Assembly (NCBI RefSeq): GCF_017868775.1
Contig: NZ_CP053381.1
Coordinates: 3,410,001 to 3,474,000 of the forward strand
Direction of reading: 5' to 3'
Origin: Billgrantia sulfidoxydans
GTDB taxonomy: Bacteria > Pseudomonadota > Gammaproteobacteria > Pseudomonadales > Halomonadaceae
Length of the DNA stretch: 64,000 nucleotides
The position numbers were made by a program, and so were the translations under genes. Positions 18,424 through 27,105 of this stretch are shown in pieces. Position 1 is the stretch's first letter; each line of letters opens with the position of its first letter. Under the pieces are notes generated by a model. That model ran no database searches. It saw only the letters and a list, made by a program, of their open reading frames with translations, and was not told the origin of the DNA.

Positions 18424-18903
18424 TCAGCTGCGGAGGAAATCACCCGGCTCCAGGCCATGAGCGGGGCGCTTGACCGTCTTGGTCACGATGTAGGTGAAGT
18501 AGCGTTCGATGCCGGCGTCGGAGGTCAGCCAGTCGTCGATCAGGCGCTGGTAGGCGTCCACGGAATCGGCCTCGACCTTCAGCAGGTAGTCGACCCCGCC
18601 ACCCACCGCCACGCACTCGGTGACCTCGGGGGTGTCGTGCACCAGCGCCTCGAAGCAGGCGAAGCTCTCGGCGTTGTGCTGCTTGAGCTCGATCTGTACC
18701 CAGACCGGCGTGCGCTTGACCAGCGCATGAGGGTTGATACGGGCACTGTAGCCCTCGATGATGCCGGCTTTCTCCAGGCGCCGCACCCGTTCCCAGCAGG
18801 GGCTGACCGAGAGGTTGATCGCCTCGGCCAGCCTCGACTTGGTGATGCGCCCGTCGCGGGACAGGATCTCGAGTATCTTCAGGTCATAGCGATCGAGTTT
18901 CAT
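18424..18903 (-). CDS. doeX: Lrp/AsnC-family regulator of ectoine catabolism (DoeX)
   Basis: A 159-residue Lrp/AsnC regulator. The N-terminal winged helix-turn-helix (residues 1-60) includes ITKSRLAEAINLSVSPCWERVRRLEKAGII, and the C-terminal ligand-binding alpha/beta domain contains ECVAVGGGVDYLLKV. In Halomonas elongata the orthologue lies directly after doeB and has been reported to bind the ectoine biosynthesis promoter region, linking breakdown to synthesis. It follows doeB by 19 bp and so probably shares the doeA promoter. The effector is probably an ectoine-derived diaminobutyrate compound, by analogy. Confidence 0.93.
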   Translation of the reverse strand: MKLDRYDLKILEILSRDGRITKSRLAEAINLSVSPCWERVRRLEKAGIIEGYSARINPHALVKRTPVWVQIELKQHNAESFACFEALVHDTPEVTECVAVGGGVDYLLKVEADSVDAYQRLIDDWLTSDAGIERYFTYIVTKTVKRPAHGLEPGDFLRS

Positions 18904-18922
18904 GGTTCTCTCTATGTCAGGC

Positions 18923-19936
18923 TCAACCCAGTGAGTCGACCACCTCGGCGATCACCGCGATGGTGTCGCCCATGTTGACCAGCGCCGGGAAGCGCCGCGC
19001 GGCGAGAATGCCGTCGCGGCCCGCACGGTACTCCACCGGCGCACTGCCGCTGCGGGTCATGTCGTAGACCCGGGCGATGACCTGCCCCTTTTCCACCTTG
19101 TCGCCCAGCGCCAGGGTCAGCTCGAGCAGACCAGTATGCTCGCTCTGCACGTAACAGCTGGCATCGGGCATGTCGAGGTAGACCTGGGGCTCGGCGGGCA
19201 TCTCCACCTCGCCTTCGACGAGGCCGAAATGGATCAGGAAGTTACGCACGCCGCGTTCGGTGATGGCCAGGCTCTCGGGCGTCGAGGTGCCGCCGCCGCC
19301 CAGCTCGGTGGCGACGAAGACCTTGCCCTGGCTCTCCACCGCGGTATCGAACAGCGCCGCGGCGTCGAGCTCGAACATCATCATGGCATAGGGCGCGCCG
19401 AACGCCTTGGCCCCCTCGAGCGCCTGGCGCTGCTGCTCGGGGTCGTCGAGCACGTGGGAGGCGCCGAAGGGAATGATGTCCAGGGTGCGCCCGCCGGAGT
19501 GCAGATCGAGCACCACGTCGCACATCGGTGTCATGACCCGGGTGAAGTAGTCGGCGATCTTCTCGGTCACCGAGCCGTCGGGGTCGCCGGGAAAACTGCG
19601 GTTGAGGTTGCCGCCATCCATCGGCGAGGTGCGCTTGCCGGCCATGGCCGCCGGCATGTTCATCATCGGCACGATGATCACGCGCCCGCGCACGTCCTCG
19701 GCGCGAAGCTCGCTGGTGAGCTTCATCAACGCAGTGATGCCCTCGTACTCATCGCCATGGTTGCCGCCGGTGAGCAGCGCCGTGGGGCCCTCGCCGTTCT
19801 TGACCACGGTGACCGGAATCATCACCGCCCCCCAGGCGGATTCATCGGTCGAGACCGGCAGCTTGAGGAAGCCGTGCTGGACGCCGTCGGCGTCGAAGTC
19901 CACGGTGGCGCTGATCGGGCTGGGTCGTTTGGTCAT
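18923..19936 (-). CDS. doeB: N-alpha-acetyl-L-2,4-diaminobutyrate deacetylase (DoeB)
   Basis: A 337-residue zinc-dependent deacylase of the succinylglutamate desuccinylase/aspartoacylase (M14-like) family. Zinc ligands are H60 and E63 in GGNHGDEYEG and H146 in LDLHSGG; GGNLNRSFPG carries substrate-binding residues. The C-terminal ~75 residues form the family's small beta domain. DoeB removes the acetyl group from N-alpha-acetyl-diaminobutyrate made by DoeA. A 171-bp space separates it from doeA, unusually long for this pair; AAGGAG lies 10 bp upstream of the start. Confidence 0.95.
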   Translation of the reverse strand: MTKRPSPISATVDFDADGVQHGFLKLPVSTDESAWGAVMIPVTVVKNGEGPTALLTGGNHGDEYEGITALMKLTSELRAEDVRGRVIIVPMMNMPAAMAGKRTSPMDGGNLNRSFPGDPDGSVTEKIADYFTRVMTPMCDVVLDLHSGGRTLDIIPFGASHVLDDPEQQRQALEGAKAFGAPYAMMMFELDAAALFDTAVESQGKVFVATELGGGGTSTPESLAITERGVRNFLIHFGLVEGEVEMPAEPQVYLDMPDASCYVQSEHTGLLELTLALGDKVEKGQVIARVYDMTRSGSAPVEYRAGRDGILAARRFPALVNMGDTIAVIAEVVDSLG

Positions 19937-20107
19937 GTTCCTGGAACTCCTTGTACTATGGGCAACTGCTCGGGGCTATTCCGGCAACAAACCTGCGAGG
20001 AGGCGCTGTGAATACTTCCCTGTACGCTACTTTTGCCTTCCCTGGCAAAAGACCTCCTCTTCGGCTTGTCCCCGGCGCCTCTCGCTACAGCAGTTGTCGC
20101 TTGTTAC

Positions 20108-21307
20108 TCATCGCACAAACAGCTGGCGCGGGAAGCTGGCCAGCGATTCGCAGCCGGTGTCGGTAATCAAAATGCTCTCGGTGATCTCGAGCCCCCACTC
20201 GTCCTGCCACATGCCCGGCATGAAGTGGAAAGTCATACCGGGTTCCAGGATGGTCTCGTCGGAAGGGCGCAGGCTCATGGTGCGTTCGCCCCAGTCGGGC
20301 GGGTAGCTGATGCCGATGGGATAGCCGCAGCGGGCACCGCCACGGTCGAAGCCGTACTTGTCCATCGCCGCACCCAGCGCCATGGCGATGTCGGCGGTGC
20401 GATTGCCGGGCTTGGCCACGGCCAGGCCGTTCTCGATGCCCTCGAGCAGCGCCGATTCGGCGCGCACGAACTCCGACGGCGGTCGGCCGAGGAAGACGGT
20501 GCGCGACATCGGCGCGTGGTAGCGCTTGTAGACACCGGCGATCTCGAAGAAGGTGCCCTCGCCCTCGCGAAACGGGGTGTCGTCCCAGGTCAGGTGCGGC
20601 GCGGCGGCGTCCTTGCCGGTGGGCAGCATCGGTACGATGGCGGGATAGTCGCCGCCGTGAACCCGGCCCTGCGGATCGACCCAACCCTCGATGCCCACCC
20701 GATAGATTTCCGACACCAGCTTGCTCTTGGGCAGCCCCGGCTCGATCACCTCGAGGATGCGAGAGTGCATGCCCTCGACGATCTTGCCGGCGATGCGCAT
20801 GTAGGCGATCTCCTGGGGCGACTTGATCGCGCGGCACCAGTTGACCAGCGAGTTGGCATCCATGAAGCGCGCGTGGGGCAGCTCGCGCAGCAGGCTCTGG
20901 TAGGCCTTGGCCGAAAAGTAGTAGTTGTCCATTTCCAGCCCCACCACCCCCTCGTGCCAGCCGCGGTCGGGCATGATCGACTGGGCCAGGTAGTCCATCG
21001 GATGCATGTCCGGGTTCTGGACGTAGTAGTCGGGGTAGTAGGTGATGTTGTCGGGATCGATCCAGCAGGTGCGCAGCGCCCCGTTGGCATCCATGCGCCG
21101 CCCGTACCACACCGGCTCGCCTTCCAGCCCCACCAGCACGCACTGGTGCACGTAAAACGACCAGCCATCGTAGCCGGTCAGCCAGGCCATGTTGGAGGGA
21201 TCGCTGATGACCAGCACGTCGATTCCGCGGCTGGCCATTTCGGCCCGCACCTTCCATAGCCGGCTGGCATATTCCTCACGAGTGAAGGACAGGGATACCT
21301 GAGTCAT
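20108..21307 (-). CDS. doeA: Ectoine hydrolase (DoeA)
   Basis: A 399-residue protein with the pita-bread fold of M24 aminopeptidases/creatinases. It has a creatinase-like N-terminal domain (residues ~10-160, with VISDPSNMAWLTGYDGWSF) and a C-terminal catalytic domain (EGEGTFFEIAGVYKRYHAPMS, GWGE-like end WGLEITESILIT). DoeA opens the ectoine ring to N-alpha-acetyl-diaminobutyrate, the first step of ectoine breakdown. It is the first gene of the minus-strand cluster and is transcribed divergently from enuR across 208 bp bearing an inverted repeat. Confidence 0.96.
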   Translation of the reverse strand: MTQVSLSFTREEYASRLWKVRAEMASRGIDVLVISDPSNMAWLTGYDGWSFYVHQCVLVGLEGEPVWYGRRMDANGALRTCWIDPDNITYYPDYYVQNPDMHPMDYLAQSIMPDRGWHEGVVGLEMDNYYFSAKAYQSLLRELPHARFMDANSLVNWCRAIKSPQEIAYMRIAGKIVEGMHSRILEVIEPGLPKSKLVSEIYRVGIEGWVDPQGRVHGGDYPAIVPMLPTGKDAAAPHLTWDDTPFREGEGTFFEIAGVYKRYHAPMSRTVFLGRPPSEFVRAESALLEGIENGLAVAKPGNRTADIAMALGAAMDKYGFDRGGARCGYPIGISYPPDWGERTMSLRPSDETILEPGMTFHFMPGMWQDEWGLEITESILITDTGCESLASFPRQLFVR

Positions 21308-21410
21308 TGGGCACTCGCCATTGCATCACCAAGAGCCAGCCACCTTCGCGAGGAGAGGAGCCGGGCCAGAGGGTAGTCGGCCTTCGGTCGGAAAAGGACC
21401 GGCGCCTGAA

Positions 21411-21446
21411 ATTGTCATGAAGCTATCCAGCCAAAAGCATGACAAT
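21411..21446. promoter_or_regulatory. Inverted repeat in the enuR-doeA intergenic region, probable EnuR operator
   Basis: ATTGTCATG (21411-21419) and CATGACAAT (21438-21446) are exact 9-bp inverse complements with an 18-bp spacer. They lie 104 bp upstream of doeA and 70 bp upstream of enuR. A third copy of CATGACAAT lies at 21515-21523 on the enuR start codon. EnuR as the binding protein is inferred from position. Confidence 0.6.
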
Positions 21447-21514
21447 CCCAAGCCAATGCCGCTAAGCTGATAGTAGCACTCCCCCTTGGCAGGCGGTCAA
21501 AGGCTTTATTGAAT

Positions 21515-21523
21515 CATGACAAT
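21515..21523. promoter_or_regulatory. Third CATGACAAT copy over the enuR start codon
   Basis: This exact copy of the intergenic half-site covers the enuR ATG (21516-21518), in direct orientation with the copy at 21438-21446. Binding there would block initiation of enuR, which fits autorepression. Chance recurrence of a 9-mer this close is unlikely but not excluded. Confidence 0.4.
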
Positions 21524-22922
21524 TGATCTGACTCCGTACCTGACGGATACGGGGCCCAAGTATCTCGCCATCGCGCGCGCACTGTCGGAAGCGGTGCGCC
21601 AGGGCGAACTGGTGCCCGGCACGCGGTTGCCGCCCCATCGCCAGCTCGCCGAGAGCCTGGGGGTCAGCGTGCAGACCGTGTCGCGGGCCTATGCCCAGGC
21701 CGAGAAGATGGGGCTGGTGCAGGCCCGGGTCGGCAGCGGCACCTGGATCAACGCGCTGGACGATGCCCGCGAATCGGCCTACCTGCGCGGCCACGAGGCA
21801 CGCCAGGAAAATCCGCTCATCGACCTGTCGATCGCCCATCCCGTGTGTACCCCGAGCCATCACCTGCGCTTCCGCCAGGCCCTGGCGGAGCTGGCCGAAC
21901 AGGCCAGCCCCGAGGTGATCACCGCCTGCCGGCCCATCGCCGGACTCGTCCACCAGCGCGAGCGCGCCAGCACCTGGCTGCAGTCCCGCCTGCACGTACC
22001 CGGCGAGATGGACGATCGCATCCTCTGCAACGGTGCCGCCCACGGCCTGATGTTGGCGATCTCGAGCGTGGTCCAGCACGGCGACCTGGTGCTGACCGAG
22101 GCGCTGACCGATCACGGCCTGATCGCCCTGTCACGCACCCTGGGCTTTCAATTGCGCGGCATCGCCATCGACGCCGAGGGTATCGTCCCCGAAGCCCTCG
22201 AACTGGCCTGCCAGCGCTTCAAGCCACGCGCGCTCTACCTGACCCCGACCCAGCTCAATCCCACCGGAGCGACGATGAGCGAGGCACGCCGCGACGCCGT
22301 GGCCGAGGTCCTGGCACGCCATCGGGTATGGCTGATCGAGGACGACGTGCACGCCCTGCTGGAGGCGCCGGGCTTCACCCCGGTCGCGGCACGTATCCCG
22401 CAGTTGAGCTTTCACGTCACCAGCCTGACCAAGGTGACCGTGCCGGGCCTGCGCGCCGGCTATCTCACCGTGCCTCGCGGCCAGCTGCACCACGTGCTGC
22501 CACGCATGCGCGCCACTACCTGGATGGCCACCTCGCTGGTGTTCGAGATCGCCGACCGCTGGCTGGCCGACGGCACCGTCGAGGCAATGGCCGCCGAACA
22601 GCGCAGCCTGCTCGGTGAGCGTCAGCAGCTTACCCACCGGCTGCTGGGGCACCACGCGCTGGAGTCGCGCCCGACCAGCCTGCACGTGTGGATCTCGCTG
22701 CCCGATGCCTGGCGCGCCGAGGAGCTGCAGCAGCAGGCCGAACAGGAGGGGCTGGCCATCACCACTGCGGTACCGTTCATGGTGGAACAGACGCCGCCGC
22801 CGCGGCGCATCCGCGTGAGTCTCGGGGCCGAACAGGACATCGCCCGCCTCGAGGAGGGGCTCAAGCGCCTGGGCCTGCTGCTCGACGAAGCGCCGCCGCC
22901 CATGATGCAGATCGTCTACTGA
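21516..22922 (+). CDS. enuR: MocR/GntR-type PLP-dependent regulator of ectoine catabolism (EnuR)
   Basis: A 468-residue MocR-type regulator. A GntR winged helix (residues ~15-75, with LAESLGVSVQTVSRAYAQAE) precedes an aminotransferase-fold domain that binds PLP through K306 in TSLTKVTVPGLRAGYL. In Ruegeria pomeroyi EnuR represses ectoine genes and responds to ectoine-derived diaminobutyrate compounds that react with its PLP. The divergent position next to doeA supports the same role here. The Shine-Dalgarno site is weak (AAAGG 12 bp upstream). The cluster therefore holds two regulators, EnuR and DoeX. Confidence 0.92.
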   Translation: MTIDLTPYLTDTGPKYLAIARALSEAVRQGELVPGTRLPPHRQLAESLGVSVQTVSRAYAQAEKMGLVQARVGSGTWINALDDARESAYLRGHEARQENPLIDLSIAHPVCTPSHHLRFRQALAELAEQASPEVITACRPIAGLVHQRERASTWLQSRLHVPGEMDDRILCNGAAHGLMLAISSVVQHGDLVLTEALTDHGLIALSRTLGFQLRGIAIDAEGIVPEALELACQRFKPRALYLTPTQLNPTGATMSEARRDAVAEVLARHRVWLIEDDVHALLEAPGFTPVAARIPQLSFHVTSLTKVTVPGLRAGYLTVPRGQLHHVLPRMRATTWMATSLVFEIADRWLADGTVEAMAAEQRSLLGERQQLTHRLLGHHALESRPTSLHVWISLPDAWRAEELQQQAEQEGLAITTAVPFMVEQTPPPRRIRVSLGAEQDIARLEEGLKRLGLLLDEAPPPMMQIVY

Positions 22923-22937
22923 ACGAAAGGAGCCGTT

Positions 22938-23873
22938 ATGCGCATACTGCTGCACATCGACGACATCGAGGCCTGGCGCGACGCCCTGGCCCATCGCCTG
23001 CCCGAAGCCGAGATCGTCACCGCCGAAGATCCCCCCGAGCGGCGTCGCGACGCCGACTATCTGGCGGTGTGGAAACCATCGCAAGCACTGCTCACCGAAC
23101 AGACCCGCGCCAAGGGCATCATCAACCTGGGGGCCGGCGTCGATGCCCTGCTGAACAATCCCGGCCGCCCCGAGGGCGTGCCCATCGTCAAGCTGCGCGA
23201 TGCCGGCATGGCCGAGCTGATCGGCGACTACGTGCGCTACGGCGTGCTCCACTTCCAGCGCGATTTCGACCGCTACCGCCGCCAGCAGGCCCGCTGCGAA
23301 TGGCGAGAACACACCGTCACCGACAAGGGCGACTGGCCGGTGGGCGTGCTGGGCCTCGGTGCCATCGGCGCCAAGGTGGCCGCCATGGTCGCCGCTGACG
23401 GGTTCCCCGTGCACGGCTGGAGTCGCTCGCCCAAGTCGCTCGACGGCATCACCTGTCACCACGGCGATGCCGGCCTTGCCGAATTGCTCGGCCAGGTGCG
23501 CACCCTGGTGCTGCTGCTGCCGGGTACGAATTCGACCCGTCATATCATCGATGCCGAGGCGCTCGCCAAGCTGCCCGCGGGCGCCAGCCTGATCAACCCC
23601 GGCCGCGGCAGCCTGATCGACCGGGCGGCGCTGCTCGAGGCACTGGGCGAAGGGGAGCGGGAAGGCCGGCTGCGCGGTGCCATTCTCGATGCCTTCCCCG
23701 AGGAACCGCTGCCCGCCGACAGCCCGCTGTGGACACACCCGCGCATCTGGGTGACACCGCACATGGCCGGTCCCACGCCGCTGGTCGAGGCCGTCGACCA
23801 GGTGGTCGAGGCGATTCGCGCCTTCGAGGCCGGCGAAGCGCTCGAGACCGTCGACCCCGAGGCGGGCTACTGA
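22938..23873 (+). CDS. ghrA: Glyoxylate/hydroxypyruvate reductase A-like D-2-hydroxyacid dehydrogenase
   Basis: A 311-residue NAD(P)H-dependent D-2-hydroxyacid dehydrogenase. The cofactor motif is LGLGAIGAKVA, and the catalytic residues are R223 in NPGRGSL, the Glu in FPEEPLP and the His in TPHMAGPT, as in GhrA. It reduces glyoxylate or hydroxypyruvate in the cytoplasm. It starts 15 bp after enuR with AAAGGAG upstream, so the two are probably co-transcribed. Its tie to ectoine breakdown is unclear; a 2-keto acid side product is one possibility. Confidence 0.9.
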   Translation: MRILLHIDDIEAWRDALAHRLPEAEIVTAEDPPERRRDADYLAVWKPSQALLTEQTRAKGIINLGAGVDALLNNPGRPEGVPIVKLRDAGMAELIGDYVRYGVLHFQRDFDRYRRQQARCEWREHTVTDKGDWPVGVLGLGAIGAKVAAMVAADGFPVHGWSRSPKSLDGITCHHGDAGLAELLGQVRTLVLLLPGTNSTRHIIDAEALAKLPAGASLINPGRGSLIDRAALLEALGEGEREGRLRGAILDAFPEEPLPADSPLWTHPRIWVTPHMAGPTPLVEAVDQVVEAIRAFEAGEALETVDPEAGY

Positions 23874-23934
23874 GGCCGGTGGCAACCCCAGCGGCGGGCA
23901 GCCCCGCCGCTCTCCCCTCGCCAGCCGCCGTGCC

Positions 23935-25923
23935 TCAGGCCGGCTGCGGCAGCCGCTTGAGGTCCCGATAGCCGAGTTCGGCCACGACTTCGGTACGTTC
24001 CTGCTCCAGGGCCTCGCTGACGCGGAAGCGCGCGATCAGGCGGGCCATCTCGCTGGCCTGGTCGTCGAGCGAACGGCTGGCGGTCGCCACTTGCTCCACC
24101 AGCGCCGCGTTCTGCTGGGTGGTGGCCTCCAACTGGCTCACGGCCTGGTTGATCTGCTCGATACCCGCCGATTGCTCGCCGCTGGCCGACGAGATCTCCG
24201 CCACCAGGTCGGCGATCCGACGTACGTCGCGAGCGATGGCCGTGAGCGCCTCCGAGGTCTGTCCCACCAGCCCGTTGCCCGTCTCCACGCGCTGGGTGGT
24301 GTTGGCGATCAGCTGACGAATGCGCTCGGCCTCCTCGGCGCTGCGGCTGGCCAGCTTGCGCACCTCGCCGGCGACCACGGCGAAGCCGCGGCCATGCTCG
24401 CCGGCGCGCGCCGCCTCCACCGACGCGTTGAGCGCCAGCAGGTTGGTCTGGAAGGCAATGCCGTCGATGGCCTCGACGATAGCGGTGACCTGGCGATTGG
24501 CCTCGAAGATCTGCTGCATGGCCTGGCGCGCCTCCTCGGCGACCCGGCTGGCCTGTTCGGCCTGGGTGACGGCCTGCTCGCTCATGGCGCTGGCCTGGTG
24601 GGCGTTGTCGGCCGATTGGCGCACGGTGGAGGTCATCTGCTCCATGCTGGTAGCGGTTTCCACCAGCGAGGCGGATTGCTCCTCGGTGCGGCTGGCCAGG
24701 TCCTCGTTGCCCTGTGCGATCTCGCCGCTGGCCGAGCCGACGCCGCGGGCGCCCTGCTGGATCGAGGCGACCAGTGCCTCCATGCCGGCAGTGGAAGCAT
24801 TGAAGGCGCGGTAGAGCTGGGAGAGTTCGTCGCTGCCGGGCTCGGCCAGACGCTGGGTCAGGTCGCCGCCACGCGACTCGATCTGGGACAGGGCGAGCCG
24901 TAGCGGCCTCACCATGCTGCGCACCAGCACGATGGAGAGCAAAACGGCCACCGCGATGGCCAGCGCTGCCAGGCCGGCGAAGCTCACAAGCCCCAGGTGC
25001 GCCGCAGCCGCCAGCTCAGCGGCACGCGCCTGCACGGAGTCGGCGACGGCAAGTTCGACCTCGCGCAACCGCTCGAGCTTGCCGGTCTGGGCTTCGAACC
25101 AGCGCTCGGGCCGAATGCCATACCCCCCATCGACGCCCTGGAGCATGGCGATCTGGCGCATCATGAAGAGGTTGCCATTCGCCTCGTGCTCCGTGGTGGC
25201 TGCCCGATAGCGCGCCGCGATGTCCGCATCCGCCAGGACCATGAAGCTCTCCTCGAACGCCGACTCCTCGCCCAGCAGGCGCAGGAAACGATAGTAGACG
25301 TCCGGGGACATACTGTTGGCGGCAAAGGCGCTGGCCAGCAGCGCCCGCTCGATGCCAGCCTTCTCCTTGATCTCCAGCAGGGCATAGTAGGCGCCCAGGC
25401 TGCGGGTCAGCTCACCGATATTGCCGAGCGCATTCAGCCTGCCGACCACTTCGGCCAGCCGCGCATTGATCTCGGTGTAGTACTCGAGCGCCTCCAGATT
25501 CTCGATGGCCAGCGCGTCGACCTCGCGACGCATGCCGGCGATCTCGGCCAGCAGCGCCTCGACCTCCCGCTGGCGCTGTCCGATGCCGGCGTCGCCGCTG
25601 GCATCGAGGCCGACGCGAACGTCGCGATAGACGATGAGTTGCTCATCGACCCGCTCGCGCTGGGCGGCAAGCCGATTGCCGAAGCTCTCGCCACGGCTGC
25701 CGAGGAAGCCGACCGAGAGGCCGCGTTCGACCTGCAGTTCGTGCATCAGCCCACCCAGCTGTGCCGCCAGGCCGGCGAAGCGGTCTACCTGCTGCATGTC
25801 GCCGGCCAGTCGCTGGCGCTCCATGACGCCGCTGCCCGCCAGCCAGACGATGATGACAAGAGGAAAGGCCAGCGCCAGCATGAATTTGCGTGACACTGGA
25901 ATACGGTGGAGAAGGTTTCTCAT
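23935..25923 (-). CDS. Methyl-accepting chemotaxis protein with nitrate/nitrite-sensor (NIT)-like domain
   Basis: A 662-residue chemoreceptor. TM1 spans ~14-32 and TM2 ~300-325. The periplasmic region between them (~50-285) begins with LMHELQVERGLSVGFLGS, typical of NIT sensor domains; a HAMP domain follows (~335-390). The cytoplasmic signalling tip is intact (AFQTNLLALNASVEAARAGEHGRGF). There is no C-terminal CheR/CheB-binding pentapeptide (it ends KRLPQPA). The ligand is unknown; the NIT fold suggests a small anion or amine. No other chemotaxis genes are nearby. Confidence 0.9.
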   Translation of the reverse strand: MRNLLHRIPVSRKFMLALAFPLVIIVWLAGSGVMERQRLAGDMQQVDRFAGLAAQLGGLMHELQVERGLSVGFLGSRGESFGNRLAAQRERVDEQLIVYRDVRVGLDASGDAGIGQRQREVEALLAEIAGMRREVDALAIENLEALEYYTEINARLAEVVGRLNALGNIGELTRSLGAYYALLEIKEKAGIERALLASAFAANSMSPDVYYRFLRLLGEESAFEESFMVLADADIAARYRAATTEHEANGNLFMMRQIAMLQGVDGGYGIRPERWFEAQTGKLERLREVELAVADSVQARAAELAAAAHLGLVSFAGLAALAIAVAVLLSIVLVRSMVRPLRLALSQIESRGGDLTQRLAEPGSDELSQLYRAFNASTAGMEALVASIQQGARGVGSASGEIAQGNEDLASRTEEQSASLVETATSMEQMTSTVRQSADNAHQASAMSEQAVTQAEQASRVAEEARQAMQQIFEANRQVTAIVEAIDGIAFQTNLLALNASVEAARAGEHGRGFAVVAGEVRKLASRSAEEAERIRQLIANTTQRVETGNGLVGQTSEALTAIARDVRRIADLVAEISSASGEQSAGIEQINQAVSQLEATTQQNAALVEQVATASRSLDDQASEMARLIARFRVSEALEQERTEVVAELGYRDLKRLPQPA

Positions 25924-26319
25924 GTTCAGTTCCTGCCAAGCTCAGTGATATCGAAGGGTCGGGACAAGGCTGGCGAAGCTGAGCCGTTGTTGTTGTGATA
26001 TCCGTCGGCCTAGGCTGCAAATGCGCCATCATTCAGCGCACGCAGCCCTTTTTCGGCCGCGTGAGGCGAAGCTTGAACGCTTCGCTTCGTCCTGCGCCCT
26101 CTTATTGACCGGTGTCACGTTTTCGATCTCTTTACGCCTCGCAGGTCTCGCCGGTCTGGAAGCCATTGATCTCTCGCTCCCACACGAGACGGCTAACAGA
26201 CAAGCGGCAATCTCTCGTCGTTGTGCATCTTGAACGAGGAAGAACCGTGCATTAAGGAACCCGCCGGGCCTGCCGGGGCTCACAGGTACTGTCGTTCTTC
26301 AGCCCAGCGGTGCCCCGAC
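25924..26319. other. 396-bp intergenic region, no supported gene
   Basis: This gap separates the divergent chemoreceptor and DUF3108 genes and must hold both promoters. The only structure noted is a 7-bp inverted repeat, GCGAAGC at 26066-26072 and GCTTCGC at 26079-26085, without a T-run. Short frames here have no convincing start site. Confidence 0.6.
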
Positions 26320-27009
26320 ATGAGCCGAACCCTGCGAGCCCTAGCTCCCCTGCCCCTTCTCGCCCTGCTGCTGGCCTGGACCTCTGGCGCGACCCAGGCT
26401 GCCATGGCGGAGCCTGAAACCCTGCTGCAACCGTTCAGCGCCAGCTATCGGCTGGAGGTGAAGGGCTGGCCGAACGCCACCATCGAGCACCGCCTGACCC
26501 GCGAGACCGGCCACTGGCAGAGCCGCATGCAGGCCGCCATCGCCGTGGCCCGCGGCAGCGAGCGCAGCCGCTTCATCGTCACCCCGGAGGGGGTACGCTC
26601 GGTGAACTACGCCAGCGGCTATTCGCTGCTGGGCGTGGGAGGCGACTACCGGCTGGGTGGCAGCGAGCTGGCCCGCCTGCCCGACCGCCAAGCGGCGCTG
26701 GTCGAACTCTCGCGGCGCGCGCTGAACGGCGGCTGCGAGAACGAGGCCTGCCGCCTGGTCTATCTGGACCATCGTGGCCGTGAGGAGAGGCTCGACTACC
26801 GGCTGCTGGGGGTGGAAACGCTGGCTCTGCCGGCCGGCGAGTTCGAGGCGGTCAAGGTCGAGGTGAGTGACCCCGAGACCCCCGAGCGCACGATGCTGTT
26901 CCACTTTCACCCGCAGTATCCGGGGCTGCTGCTGGCGGTCGACTACCACCGCCACGGCGAGCGCAGGAGCCGCCTCACCCTCACCTCACTGAGTCCGGAG
27001 GGGCGCTGA
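26320..27009 (+). CDS. DUF3108 domain protein, exported
   Basis: The chosen start gives 229 residues beginning MSRTLRALAPLPLLALLLAW, a signal peptide with probable cleavage near TQAAMA-EP. The rest matches DUF3108 (roughly residues 35-220): FSASYRLEVKGW, a central YASGYSLLGVGG and a C-terminal FHFHPQYPGLLLAVDY. The family is periplasmic and of unknown function. The open frame extends 33 codons upstream but that part does not look like a signal sequence. The Shine-Dalgarno site is poor. Confidence 0.8.
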   Translation: MSRTLRALAPLPLLALLLAWTSGATQAAMAEPETLLQPFSASYRLEVKGWPNATIEHRLTRETGHWQSRMQAAIAVARGSERSRFIVTPEGVRSVNYASGYSLLGVGGDYRLGGSELARLPDRQAALVELSRRALNGGCENEACRLVYLDHRGREERLDYRLLGVETLALPAGEFEAVKVEVSDPETPERTMLFHFHPQYPGLLLAVDYHRHGERRSRLTLTSLSPEGR

Positions 27010-27105
27010 ACGCCAATTGACGGCACTGGCGCAGCACAACGAGCCAAATACTGGTAGAGTTGGCGGCTTTCGCCGCGCTGGGCGGCCTGAGTGAAGGGAA
27101 TCACG

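Noticed and set aside
26021..26283. Small open frames in the gap between the chemoreceptor and DUF3108 genes
   Set aside because: No ribosome site, no hydrophobic or domain pattern and overlap with frames on the other strand.
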